The notes below the pieces were generated by a model. That model ran no database searches, was not told the DNA's origin, and worked only from the letters and a program-made list of their open reading frames with translations. From Ilyomonas limi (GTDB lineage: Bacteria > Bacteroidota > Bacteroidia > Chitinophagales > Chitinophagaceae), in NCBI RefSeq assembly GCF_005233845.1, contig NZ_SZQL01000001.1:764158-828157 (forward strand): 64,000 bases of DNA. The letters run 5' to 3'. This document shows positions 1 to 7,334 of the stretch, piece by piece (position 1 is the stretch's first letter; every line of letters begins with the position of its first letter). Position numbers and translations under genes: made by a program.

Positions 1-1751
1 GCCTGATTGCGAAGGCATGGATGAGCCGCACGGATAGCCGCAAGCTGCTGATGAAAACGAAAAAGACCATCTTTATCCTGTGCTTGTATAGATTCATCCG
101 CTCTAAATGTTGGGGCTGCTTTGGAAGGCATTGTTGTTATGCCTGCTTCCTGTCCGTTGTAAATAAGCGGGATGCCAGGCAATGCAAAAAGGAGTGCTGT
201 AGCCATTTTTGTACGGGACAAGTGGAGCGAAGTAATAAAGCGAGGAAGGTCATTGTTTTCAATAAAGTACAATCGTGGATGCGCCGAATCTCCATTATTG
301 AATAATGCTTTTCTCAGCATATCTCCGCGCTTTTTTGCATGAGGAAAATTGAAAATAACCGGATTTTCCTGCGGGGCGTATTTATACTGCCAGGACCAAT
401 GTGAGACCCAGTTGGTATCGCTCGTCCAGTCGTAGGCAACATCAAAGCCTTTGGTGTAAGTACTGGTCATGGCACCTTTATCTTCTGCTAATAATAAGAG
501 TTCCGGCTTGATTACTTTCAGTTCTAACTGCAGTCTTTTTCCAAAATCCGGTTTCCTTGCATTCACACCCCATACTGCATCAAAACGGTAGCCATCAATG
601 TCCAATTTCTTTACCCAATACTTACAAGCTTCTATTACCCATTGCTGTACTTCTGCATTATCATAATTTAAATTTACCAGGTCTTTCCAGAAATAATACA
701 CAAAGCTATTTTCGTCTGTATGATAGTTGGATGAATATAGCACACCATCGCTTGTATGCTGGTAAAAGTTGTAATAATGCGAACCTGTTTTATACCTTAC
801 ACAGTCCTGTGCATACGGGTGATGAATGGAAGTATGATTGGGTACAAAGTCAAATAGAACTCTTAATTTTAATGACTTTGCTGTTTGTATTAATTGTTGC
901 AATTGCGTCTCGCTGCCCAAATCATCGCGAAGCGAAAAGTAGTCAACAATATCGTAGCCTTGTCCGCCACCGTGTGTTTTAAAAACCGGTTGCAACCATA
1001 TAGTATTTACACCTAATGCTTTTATCTCCGGCAGTTTAGCGGTAATGTCATCATAAGAAGAATGCTTTACAAAAGCATGAGGGGTAATTTCGTATATCAC
1101 TGCATCATTTATCCAGGCAGCATACATCGAATCTATGTTGAAAGCCTGCAGCTCTTTTTCATCTCTTGTAATAAAAGTTTTAAACCTTGCTGTATCCTTT
1201 CCAGATACAATGGTGAGATGGAAATAATAAATGCCATTTGCATCCGGTATTTGTATATAGGCTAATGAATCGTTCGCATTGCTAATTGTTACCGGCGCCG
1301 GATTGTTTTCATCATCTGTCCAGTGATATTGCAGCGGTTTCCAGGGGTTTAAAATAATGGAGGCATGCAATACGGCTGTGTTGTTTTGAATAACAGCATA
1401 CGGCTTTATAACAGGTGTTGGATGATAGCCTAATTGCAGTGTAACCGTATCGGATATTACCCTATTATTACCATCATTTGCGTGCACCCAAATGTGGTTA
1501 TCGTCATCGTGAAGTGTGAGCGAAAACGAAAAGGAGTTATCGTTGTTTACTGTAATAGTAAATGCTGTTGTATCGTGATGAACAGTTATTGTTTTTGTTG
1601 TAAAATCAACTAACGTGCCTTGTATGGTTTGCTGTGGAAGCCAGGCTACGGCATCGCGTGTATGTAATACAATAGAACCCGCCTTTAATTCTGAAAAGAA
1701 TAAAAGGCAAGCAATAGAAAAAAGCAATATCCGCCTTGTTCTTTTATTCAT
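1..1751 (-). CDS. GH13 alpha-amylase/neopullulanase-like glycosidase, 3' end outside window
   Basis: The reading frame starts at the ATG at 1751, has a signal peptide (hydrophobic stretch around residues 7-19) and stays open to the window edge, giving about 583 residues without a stop. An N-terminal beta-sandwich-like region of roughly 200 residues precedes a GH13 barrel. Conserved regions are visible: I (DFVPNH, Asp301), II (GYRFDAV, nucleophile Asp391) and III (LLAEDKG, acid/base Glu423). Region IV reads FIENND, with Asp501 present but Asn at the position where the family normally has His. The protein should cleave alpha-glucans at the cell surface or in the periplasm. It lies 36 bases downstream of the S9 peptidase remnant and was probably co-transcribed with it. 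The family call is strong; the exact substrate is not readable. Confidence 0.9.
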   Translation of the reverse strand, partial: MNKRTRRILLFSIACLLFFSELKAGSIVLHTRDAVAWLPQQTIQGTLVDFTTKTITVHHDTTAFTITVNNDNSFSFSLTLHDDDNHIWVHANDGNNRVISDTVTLQLGYHPTPVIKPYAVIQNNTAVLHASIILNPWKPLQYHWTDDENNPAPVTISNANDSLAYIQIPDANGIYYFHLTIVSGKDTARFKTFITRDEKELQAFNIDSMYAAWINDAVIYEITPHAFVKHSSYDDITAKLPEIKALGVNTIWLQPVFKTHGGGQGYDIVDYFSLRDDLGSETQLQQLIQTAKSLKLRVLFDFVPNHTSIHHPYAQDCVRYKTGSHYYNFYQHTSDGVLYSSNYHTDENSFVYYFWKDLVNLNYDNAEVQQWVIEACKYWVKKLDIDGYRFDAVWGVNARKPDFGKRLQLELKVIKPELLLLAEDKGAMTSTYTKGFDVAYDWTSDTNWVSHWSWQYKYAPQENPVIFNFPHAKKRGDMLRKALFNNGDSAHPRLYFIENNDLPRFITSLHLSRTKMATALLFALPGIPLIYNGQEAGITTMPSKAAPTFRADESIQAQDKDGLFRFHQQLAAIRAAHPCLRNQ

Positions 1752-1787
1752 GATTGTATTGTATGTGGATTAGATATCATTATAAAA

Positions 1788-2338
1788 TTATCTGGCGGGC
1801 ATCCATTGTTCAAACCACTCCATTGTTCTTGCACTCACCTCAATTATATCTTCAAATTGTTCAAAACTATGACCCTCATCGGCATATACCACCAATTGCG
1901 TAGGTACGCCCAACGCTTTTAGCGCATGCCAAAACTGAAAGGATTGCGGTGCCGGCGCTTCGCCATCGCTCTCGCCAACCAACACCAGCGTTGGCGTTTT
2001 AGCTTTTTTGATATACGTCATGGCAGATACTTTTTGGTAAGCGGCAGGATCGTCATACGGCGAAGCACCGATACTTTTATCACTTTTTCAGGATTAGACA
2101 GATTGATAAAAGAAACCATTTGACCATTTTCTCCATCAGCACTCCACGCAATAGCGGTTTCCTGCGCATTTAAGGTGGTTTGATAAACATAACGCACACC
2201 TGCCTGTACATTAAAGAAATGGGTGATAATATCTCTGTGGCTGGTTGCTTCTTTATTTTTGGAAATATCAGCTATTGTTTGTGCCGTAACAGTACAGCTA
2301 AGATGAACGAAAAACAGGATTATTATACATAAGAACAT
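1788..2338 (-). pseudogene. S9 prolyl oligopeptidase/dipeptidyl peptidase-like remnant, large internal deletion plus frameshift
   Basis: An N-terminal piece (ATG at 2338, signal peptide ending in TVTAQ, then the beginning of a propeller-like domain, ...NLSNPEKVIKV) and a C-terminal piece (SPYDDPAAYQKVSAM...TLVLVGESDGE...DEGHSFEQ, with the catalytic Asp/His region of an alpha/beta hydrolase) are joined near 2075-2095 in different frames. S9 enzymes of this type normally have 600-700 residues; fewer than 190 codons remain. The central propeller and the nucleophile Ser motif (GxSxGG) are missing. Read strictly, the two pieces are separate reading frames overlapping by 4 bases at 2018-2021, which I take as chance. 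It follows a recognisable promoter, so it may still be transcribed into the amylase gene. Confidence 0.8.
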
Positions 2339-2404
2339 CTCTTTAAGAAAAGATAATCGTATTAATTTTAAAAAAAGAGAGTTGCTTGTATAGACTTGCA
2401 TTCT

Positions 2405-2412
2405 CAAATATA
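2405..2412 (-). promoter_or_regulatory. Promoter -7 box TATATTTG before the S9 remnant
   Basis: The minus strand reads TATATTTG, an exact match to the Bacteroidota -7 consensus TAnnTTTG. It lies 66 bases upstream of the ATG at 2338. This argues against the more upstream starts of that frame, which would overlap the promoter. Confidence 0.5.
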
Positions 2413-2607
2413 AAAATTAATGAGATGGGCAGCAGGTATAAATTTGGAGGTGGTTTATAAATAGAAAACCTTGCATTTTTCCACTGTGAATTAGTAATGA
2501 TATGCTTGCTTTTTTAAACATTACATGCCAAAAAATTTTAAAAATGCACTAGAACAAAGGCTTTCAGGTGTTGTAGGTAATCCAAATAAGTATAAAAAAT
2601 AGTACTA

Positions 2608-3186
2608 TTAATTGGCAGAAAAAACAACTTCTGTCTTTTGCTTTCTTACCTCTTTAAAAAAGGAAGGTGTTAAGCCAGTATGTTGTTTGAATTGAGTGGA
2701 AAGATGGGCTACACTATTGAAGTTTAATTTAAAGGCAATGTCAGAAAGTGTTAGCGGCGTGTAAACCAGGAACTCCTTCACCTTATTGATGCGAAATTCA
2801 ATGATATATTGTTCTATGGTTCTTTTCTCCATAGCAATAAAGGCATCGCTTATGGCTTCATAATCTTTATTTAACCGTTCTCTTACCAGATTTGAGAACC
2901 GGAAGCCGTTGGGAAAATCAAAATTGCCGCAATAAACTTCTTCAACCAGCACTTTTAACTCTTTTACCACCTTTGTTTTCTTATCTTCCAGCAAACTAAA
3001 GCCAAGCAAGGATAATCTCCTTTCAAGTTCCAGGTGATTAAGTGCTTCCTCTTTATTCCAAATGGTCACTTCACCCAAAGTTACTTGTGCTGGTACATGA
3101 CCTAATCTTTCCAGTTCGTTCTTTACAGTTAGTACACAACGGTTGCACACCATGCCCTTGATGAAAATTGTAGATTGCTTTTGCAT
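2608..3186 (-). CDS. One-component regulator: HMA-like CxxC domain fused to AraC-type HTH (copy A)
   Basis: The 192-residue product starts at ATG 3186. The N-terminus (FIKGMVCNRCVLTV, Cys14 and Cys17) resembles the metal-binding loop of heavy-metal-associated domains. The C-terminal third is an AraC-family helix-turn-helix (SDIAFKLNFNSVAHLSTQFK followed by HTGLTPSFFKE). The protein is a likely cytoplasmic metal-sensing activator or repressor. An upstream extension of the frame adds residues absent from the paralogue and overlaps the promoter, so ATG 3186 is preferred. It is the downstream member of a tandem pair with the gene at 3267-3836 and has its own promoter carrying the same two-part element as the multicopper oxidase promoter, which suggests autoregulation. 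The metal is inferred from the neighbouring oxidase. Confidence 0.85.
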   Translation of the reverse strand: MQKQSTIFIKGMVCNRCVLTVKNELERLGHVPAQVTLGEVTIWNKEEALNHLELERRLSLLGFSLLEDKKTKVVKELKVLVEEVYCGNFDFPNGFRFSNLVRERLNKDYEAISDAFIAMEKRTIEQYIIEFRINKVKEFLVYTPLTLSDIAFKLNFNSVAHLSTQFKQHTGLTPSFFKEVRKQKTEVVFSAN

Positions 3187-3205
3187 ATTAGTTGATTTGC
3201 TGCTG

Positions 3206-3266
3206 CAAAGATGAAAAAGCAAAAGCTGCAAATTGTTATATAATAACAACTATGATTTATATAATT
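3206..3266 (-). promoter_or_regulatory. Regulon element and promoter of regulator A
   Basis: On the minus strand AATTATATAA begins at 3266, TATAACA begins exactly 26 bases later, and CATCTTTG (one mismatch to TAnnTTTG) begins exactly 53 bases after the start. These offsets equal those at 3879 and 7045. A local palindrome, TTGTTAT-N3-ATAACAA (3233-3249), overlaps the right half. Confidence 0.6.
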
Positions 3267-3836
3267 TCAGGAGCCCACCTGGTCGAGGGGTTTGCGACCA
3301 AATTCTTTCGACTGCTTGTATTGCGAAGGTGTAAGTCCGGTAACTTTTTTGAACTGCTGCGAGAGATGTTGCACACTGCTGTAGCATAGTTTATCGGCAA
3401 TTTCATTCAGACTAAGCTCATTATAAGCCAGTAGTTCTTTTGCTCTTTCTATCCTTTGCAGAATAACGTATTTCTCTATAGTAATACCTTCAACAGAAGA
3501 AAACAAAGCCGATAAATAATTATAATCAATACCTAATTTCTCAGATAGTAAAACGGAGAGCTTCTTGTTCATTACGGCATCGTCATCGCAATGAATATAT
3601 TTAATAATACAGGATTTTATTTGTGTAACAATTGAAGCTTTGCGGTCATCCAAAAGCTCAAAACCTAAAACATGCAGATCGTCTTTTAAAGACAGGAATT
3701 GCTGATTGGTCAACGGTGTATTTAATTTGATCTCTCCTAACTCCACCGTGCTATAATCAATAGCAAGGGCAGTTAAACGCTGCTTCACCATCATAATACA
3801 CCGGTCGCATACCATATTTTTTACAAACAATTCCAT
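3267..3836 (-). CDS. One-component regulator: HMA-like CxxC domain fused to AraC-type HTH (copy B)
   Basis: The 189-residue product starts at ATG 3836 (MELFVKNMVCDRC; Cys10 and Cys13). The layout matches copy A: N-terminal CxxC domain, a middle region with the conserved motifs VLGFELLDDRK and LGIDYNYLSALFS, and a C-terminal AraC HTH (LNEIADKLCYSSVQHLSQQF, then KVTGLTPSQYKQS). It is divergent from the multicopper oxidase gene, with 151 bases between start codons, and upstream of copy A on the same strand with an 80-base gap. Family knowledge gives DNA binding by the AraC domain and soft-metal binding by the CxxC domain. Their joint role as a copper sensor is my inference from the neighbours. 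Confidence 0.85.
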   Translation of the reverse strand: MELFVKNMVCDRCIMMVKQRLTALAIDYSTVELGEIKLNTPLTNQQFLSLKDDLHVLGFELLDDRKASIVTQIKSCIIKYIHCDDDAVMNKKLSVLLSEKLGIDYNYLSALFSSVEGITIEKYVILQRIERAKELLAYNELSLNEIADKLCYSSVQHLSQQFKKVTGLTPSQYKQSKEFGRKPLDQVGS

Positions 3837-3860
3837 GTACTTAAAGATAAACGCTTTTTT

Positions 3861-3868
3861 CAAAATTA
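3861..3868 (-). promoter_or_regulatory. Promoter -7 box TAATTTTG of regulator B
   Basis: The minus strand reads TAATTTTG, an exact TAnnTTTG match, 24 bases upstream of ATG 3836. The shared operator half AATTATATAA (3879-3888) lies 10 bases upstream of this box, so one operator could control both divergent promoters. Confidence 0.55.
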
Positions 3869-3878
3869 CCACTCCCGG

Positions 3879-3948
3879 AATTATATAACTAAATGCCTTT
3901 AAACTATAACAGGCGCGGGATAGTGTCAGGTTAGTTTTGCATCATCAA
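3879..3948 (+). promoter_or_regulatory. Regulon element and promoter of the multicopper oxidase
   Basis: AATTATATAA (3879-3888) is followed by the 16-base block CCTTTAAACTATAACA (3896-3911), an unrelated 20-base spacer, and the 17-base block TAGTTTTGCATCATCAA (3932-3948) containing the -7 box TAGTTTTG. All three blocks recur at the same spacing at 7045-7114, before the Cys-rich peptide. Conserved blocks around a diverged spacer point to selection for regulator and polymerase binding. Confidence 0.75.
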
Positions 3949-3987
3949 ACAAAATTATTTATTCCTTTCAAAACTAAAACAAGTAAC

Positions 3988-5340
3988 ATGAAACCACAAA
4001 ACAACATTGTTGAGTACACGCTTGAAGCCAGCGAATTTAACTGGGAAATAAAGCCCGGGAAAACCATTGCTGCATGGGGCTTCAATAATCAGGTTCCAGG
4101 TCCTTTGCTGAAGGCAAAACAAGGTGATACTTTGGTAGTGAAAGTAGTGAATAATCTGCCCGAACCAACGCTCATTCACTGGCATGGCATCAGGCTTCCG
4201 GCTACGATGGATGGAACAGGTGAAGTGCAACAACCTATTCAGCCGGGAGAGCATTTTGAATACCGTTTTGAAGTGCCGGATGCAGGAACTTTCTGGTATC
4301 ATTCCCATCAAAACGAAACGGTGCAAATGGAGCGTGGCATGTATGGTGGAATTGTGGTGGCAGCAGATAACGATCCCATAGTAGATAATGACAGGCTTTT
4401 TATGATTGATGATATGAAACTGACGAATGAGAATGCGTTTAAGAAACATGGTGCAATTGGCCGCTGGATAGAAAGACATGATGGACGTGAAGGAAGTACC
4501 TGCTTGCTGAATGGTAAAGAAGCTGCCATCTTGCATATGAATGCCGGCCAAGTAGAAAGATGGCGCTTTGTAAATGCAGCCAGCGCAAGGTATTTCTTAC
4601 TCAGTTTGGGCGGTAAACCTTTTAGGATGATTGCAACAGATGGCGGACTATTGGAAAAGGCGAGAACAGAAACAGAGCTGTTGATTACACCGGGAGAACG
4701 GTTTGATATTGTAGTAGGCCCTTTTGAAGAAGGAACAATTATTAATATTGAAACGTTGCCTTATAATCGCACTACTTTTTTAAAGGCAAAGAAGCAACAA
4801 TATGCAACCATACATGTTACTGCGGAGAAGCCTTCGAAAGCCTTTATACCCGAACAGTTAAATTGGATTGAGTCTTTAGCGCCGCAAGATGCCATAGCAA
4901 ACCGGCAAGTAAAAATGTCTGTTGCACCGAGTTTAAAGCGCGGCATTGATTTTCTGGTAAATGATGAAATGCATTGCAATGATGAACCGGTAATGGTAGG
5001 CGATTTACAGGTTTGGGAAGTGTCAAACACAAGTATGATGGATCATCCGTTTCACCTGCATGGCTTTTTCTTTCAGGTATTGGAAGAAAACGGCAAAGTG
5101 CCGGCTTACAAAGCATGGAAAGATACGTATAATCTAAAGCCCAAAAGTACAATTAAAATAGCGTGGATGCCAGATAACCGCCCAGGAAGGTGGATGTATC
5201 ATTGCCACATTTTAGAACATCATGCAGCGGGTATGATGGCCCATTTTGAAGTAGTTGACCCAAACAGTCCTGCTGCACCTAAGCAAAAGCCTGTGCATAG
5301 TTGCCAGCTTAAACAATTTCCTCACCATAAAACAAAATAA
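3988..5340 (+). CDS. Multicopper oxidase (CueO/laccase-type), no evident signal peptide
   Basis: The 450-residue product (ATG 3988) has all four copper-binding motifs of three-domain multicopper oxidases: HWHG (His64, His66), WYHSH (His105, His107), HPFHLHG (His353-His358) and HCHILEHHAAGM (Cys406 as the T1 cysteine, His411, Met416). Such enzymes oxidise Cu(I), phenols or metals and reduce oxygen to water; those in copper loci usually protect against copper. The start chosen gives MKPQNNIVEY and no hydrophobic leader, and the upstream extension (from 3937) has none either, so export is unclear. It lies 4 bases upstream of the DJ-1/PfpI gene and divergent from the CxxC-AraC regulators, with a promoter shared in design with the Cys-rich peptide gene. 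Confidence 0.93.
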   Translation: MKPQNNIVEYTLEASEFNWEIKPGKTIAAWGFNNQVPGPLLKAKQGDTLVVKVVNNLPEPTLIHWHGIRLPATMDGTGEVQQPIQPGEHFEYRFEVPDAGTFWYHSHQNETVQMERGMYGGIVVAADNDPIVDNDRLFMIDDMKLTNENAFKKHGAIGRWIERHDGREGSTCLLNGKEAAILHMNAGQVERWRFVNAASARYFLLSLGGKPFRMIATDGGLLEKARTETELLITPGERFDIVVGPFEEGTIINIETLPYNRTTFLKAKKQQYATIHVTAEKPSKAFIPEQLNWIESLAPQDAIANRQVKMSVAPSLKRGIDFLVNDEMHCNDEPVMVGDLQVWEVSNTSMMDHPFHLHGFFFQVLEENGKVPAYKAWKDTYNLKPKSTIKIAWMPDNRPGRWMYHCHILEHHAAGMMAHFEVVDPNSPAAPKQKPVHSCQLKQFPHHKTK

Positions 5341-5344
5341 ACAA

Positions 5345-6013
5345 ATGGATATCGTCATTCTTCTTTATAAAGGCTTTACGGCATTAGATGTGGTTGGACC
5401 ATATGAGGTACTAAGCCGCTTGCCCAATGCAGTTGTAAAGTTTGTGGCAAAACAAAAGGGCATTATTGAAAGTGAATATTCAAGTATGAAAATGGTAGCC
5501 ACCCATACACTTGAAGAAATAGAAAATGCTGACATTTTAATGATTCCTGGCTCGACTACAGCGTTTTTAAATGTGGTTAAAGATGCTGAAACATTACACC
5601 ATGTTCAGCGAATTGATGCAACCACCCAATGGACAATAAGTGTGTGTTCGGGAGCTGTTCTACTGGCTGCTGCCGGGCTTTTGAAAGGGAAAGCCGCTAC
5701 CACTCACTGGGGTTTATTGGACATGCTTTCAAAATTTGGAGCCAATCCTGTTGCTGAAAGATACATTCAACATGGAAAAATTATTACTGCTGCCGGTGTA
5801 AGTGCCGGAATTGACATGGCATTGTATCTGACAAAAGCAGTTGCAGGAGAAGCCTATGCAAAGATGGTACAATTGATAATAGAGTATTATCCGGAACCGC
5901 CCATAAATATTTCTGATTTTTCTGCTGTGCCAAAAGAAGTGGAAGAAGCGGCCAGAGCATTTTTTAAAAAAGAAATGATGAAAATGAACATAGCTGCTGC
6001 TGCAATGAATTGA
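5345..6013 (+). CDS. DJ-1/PfpI family protein
   Basis: The 222-residue product starts at ATG 5345, only 4 bases after the oxidase stop codon, so the two are co-transcribed. The fold is the class I glutamine-amidotransferase-like DJ-1/PfpI domain: MDIVILLYKGFTALDVVGPY at the start, and the nucleophile elbow SVCSGAVLLAAAGLL with the reactive Cys, followed by ATTHW. This subgroup includes isonitrile hydratase-like and stress-response proteins. It has no AraC domain, unlike some relatives. Its role beside a copper oxidase is unknown; a protective or redox function is an inference. A strong terminator follows. Confidence 0.88.
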   Translation: MDIVILLYKGFTALDVVGPYEVLSRLPNAVVKFVAKQKGIIESEYSSMKMVATHTLEEIENADILMIPGSTTAFLNVVKDAETLHHVQRIDATTQWTISVCSGAVLLAAAGLLKGKAATTHWGLLDMLSKFGANPVAERYIQHGKIITAAGVSAGIDMALYLTKAVAGEAYAKMVQLIIEYYPEPPINISDFSAVPKEVEEAARAFFKKEMMKMNIAAAAMN

Positions 6014-6020
6014 TACTTGT

Positions 6021-6063
6021 AAAAGTCAAAACCTGCTACTGTTGGTAGCAGGTTTTGACTTTT
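6021..6063 (+). terminator. Intrinsic terminator after the oxidase/DJ-1 operon
   Basis: An 18-bp perfect stem (arms 6022-6039 and 6045-6062, core AACCTGCTAC/GTAGCAGGTT) with a 5-base loop is followed by T residues. The A-rich 5' side would let it work on both strands. Confidence 0.85.
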
Positions 6064-6090
6064 AGAAATTGAATATAAACAGGTTCTCAT

Positions 6091-6098
6091 TAATTTTG
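6091..6098 (+). promoter_or_regulatory. Promoter -7 box TAATTTTG of the methyltransferase-like gene
   Basis: An exact TAnnTTTG match 20 bases before ATG 6119 and just after the terminator at 6021-6063. The gene therefore has its own promoter, without the metal-regulon element. Confidence 0.5.
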
Positions 6099-6118
6099 AA
6101 CAAGTAGTGTTAATTTCT

Positions 6119-7018
6119 ATGGCTTGGCAGGATTTAATAAAACTTCAGATAGATAGCAACAGGCAACTTAACCTGGTTTCTTCAAGGCATGAGAACGGCT
6201 TTCATTTTGCTGGTACGACACAGGAATTGATTAAGAGAATTGTAAACAATTTATTCTCTTCAGAAGAAGAAGAGGAATTGCTGCTTTATACTACACAAGT
6301 AACGCTTTCGACTTTATACCAGATAAATCAATACTACCAATTCGACCAACAGGCAGAAAAGCAACTGAAAAGCATCTACAAGCAATTGCTACTTGATATC
6401 AAAATCGAAAGTGATGGTGAACCTGACTTTGATAATTTAGCAAAAACACACTACCTGCGATTACAAAAATGGCTGATTGCACAACACCCTGAAACGCTGA
6501 CCTATTATCCTACTACACAGCCAGTTATTGAAAATACCGTTGTATGTGCCGAATACAGTGCATTAACCCAATTAAACACGTTAGGTATTTCTATAACCAA
6601 TCTACAAGAACCTATACTTGATGTTGGCTGTGGTAAAGAACACAATTTGGTGAACTATCTACAGAAAAAGGGATATAATGTTTACGGTATTGACCGGGAT
6701 ATTGTATCTTCTGAAAATTTAGTCCGGAGCAGCTGGATGGATTATAAGTTTCAACCCGATCATTGGGGAACGATCATCAGCCACTTAGGATTTACCAACC
6801 ATTTTATCCATCATCATCTGAAGGCAGGCAGCGACCACTTGCTTTATGCAAAAAAGTATATAGAAATAATACAGTCTCTAAAGATTAGGGGCAGATTTTA
6901 TTATACACCGGATCTACCATTCATTGAATTTTATCTTGACCCATATCAGTATTCAATAAAAAAGAAACAGGTGCACCAAACGCATTTTTATTCTGCATCT
7001 ATTGAACGACTAAAGTGA
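6119..7018 (+). CDS. SAM-dependent methyltransferase-like protein
   Basis: The 299-residue product (ATG 6119; a GTG at 6107 in the same frame would add four residues) has an N-terminal all-helical region with an acidic run (SSEEEEELLLY) and a central motif, EPILDVGCGKEHNLVNYLQK followed by GYNVYGIDRD, typical of the SAM-binding glycine loop and the acidic residue ending strand 2 in class I methyltransferases. The C-terminal part (LPFIEFYLDPYQYSI) is not a family signature I know. The substrate is unknown. It sits between the oxidase operon and the Cys-rich peptide gene but has a separate promoter, so membership of the metal response is not shown. Confidence 0.7.
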   Translation: MAWQDLIKLQIDSNRQLNLVSSRHENGFHFAGTTQELIKRIVNNLFSSEEEEELLLYTTQVTLSTLYQINQYYQFDQQAEKQLKSIYKQLLLDIKIESDGEPDFDNLAKTHYLRLQKWLIAQHPETLTYYPTTQPVIENTVVCAEYSALTQLNTLGISITNLQEPILDVGCGKEHNLVNYLQKKGYNVYGIDRDIVSSENLVRSSWMDYKFQPDHWGTIISHLGFTNHFIHHHLKAGSDHLLYAKKYIEIIQSLKIRGRFYYTPDLPFIEFYLDPYQYSIKKKQVHQTHFYSASIERLK

Positions 7019-7044
7019 TTGCTGGTACCCTCACTGTATTCATG

Positions 7045-7114
7045 AATTATATAAATCTCTTCCTTTAAACTATAACAATAAGCCCTTACTAAGAGGGTAG
7101 TTTTGCATCATCAA
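7045..7114 (+). promoter_or_regulatory. Regulon element and promoter of the Cys-rich peptide
   Basis: AATTATATAA (7045-7054), CCTTTAAACTATAACA (7062-7077) and TAGTTTTGCATCATCAA (7098-7114, containing the -7 box TAGTTTTG) repeat the oxidase promoter at 3879-3948 block for block with identical spacing. The 20-base spacer is unrelated and here contains the small palindrome CCCTT-N3-AAGAGGG (7083-7097). Confidence 0.75.
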
Positions 7115-7141
7115 TTTATTAATCACTTAAACATTTAAACA

Positions 7142-7261
7142 ATGGAAACAACAATCAAACACTGCGGATGCGCAGATGCAACAAGCGAAACTTCTATCTG
7201 CAACTGTGGCGATAGCTGCCCAGGCAATGGCTGCACTTGTGGTTGCACTTGCTGTGCTTAA
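7142..7261 (+). CDS. 39-residue cysteine-rich, metallothionein-like peptide
   Basis: ATG 7142 to TAA 7261 encodes 39 residues with 10 Cys, mostly in CxC, CxxxC and CC arrangements in the second half (SICNCGDSC then PGNGCTCGCTCCA). There is one His, no hydrophobic leader and no aromatic residue. This composition is typical of metal-chelating peptides such as metallothioneins, but I recognise no known family. Coding is supported by a promoter with its -7 box 37-44 bases upstream, a terminator directly after the stop codon, and a promoter design copied from the multicopper oxidase gene. The gene is too short for ordinary gene finders. An intracellular copper or soft-metal buffer is the simplest reading. 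A ribosomally made precursor peptide modified by a neighbouring enzyme is an alternative. Confidence 0.75.
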   Translation: METTIKHCGCADATSETSICNCGDSCPGNGCTCGCTCCA

Positions 7262-7264
7262 CAG

Positions 7265-7296
7265 AAAGTGGGAGAAGACAGGCTTCTCCCACTTTT
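7265..7296 (+). terminator. Intrinsic terminator after the Cys-rich peptide
   Basis: A 13-bp perfect stem (7265-7277 with 7283-7295, core GTGGGAGAAG/CTTCTCCCAC) with a 5-base loop and a short T-run begins 4 bases after the stop codon. Partial readthrough would make the peptide in excess over the downstream acetyltransferase. Confidence 0.8.
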
Positions 7297-7334
7297 ACAA
7301 AACTTTCAAAAATTCAAATCAATAAATTTTAGTC

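Noticed and set aside
557-982. 141-residue plus-strand frame
   Set aside because: It is antisense to the GH13 gene, whose conserved regions are intact across this stretch.
3955-4551. 198-residue minus-strand frame opposite the multicopper oxidase
   Set aside because: The plus frame has all copper motifs; the minus frame has no recognisable domain.
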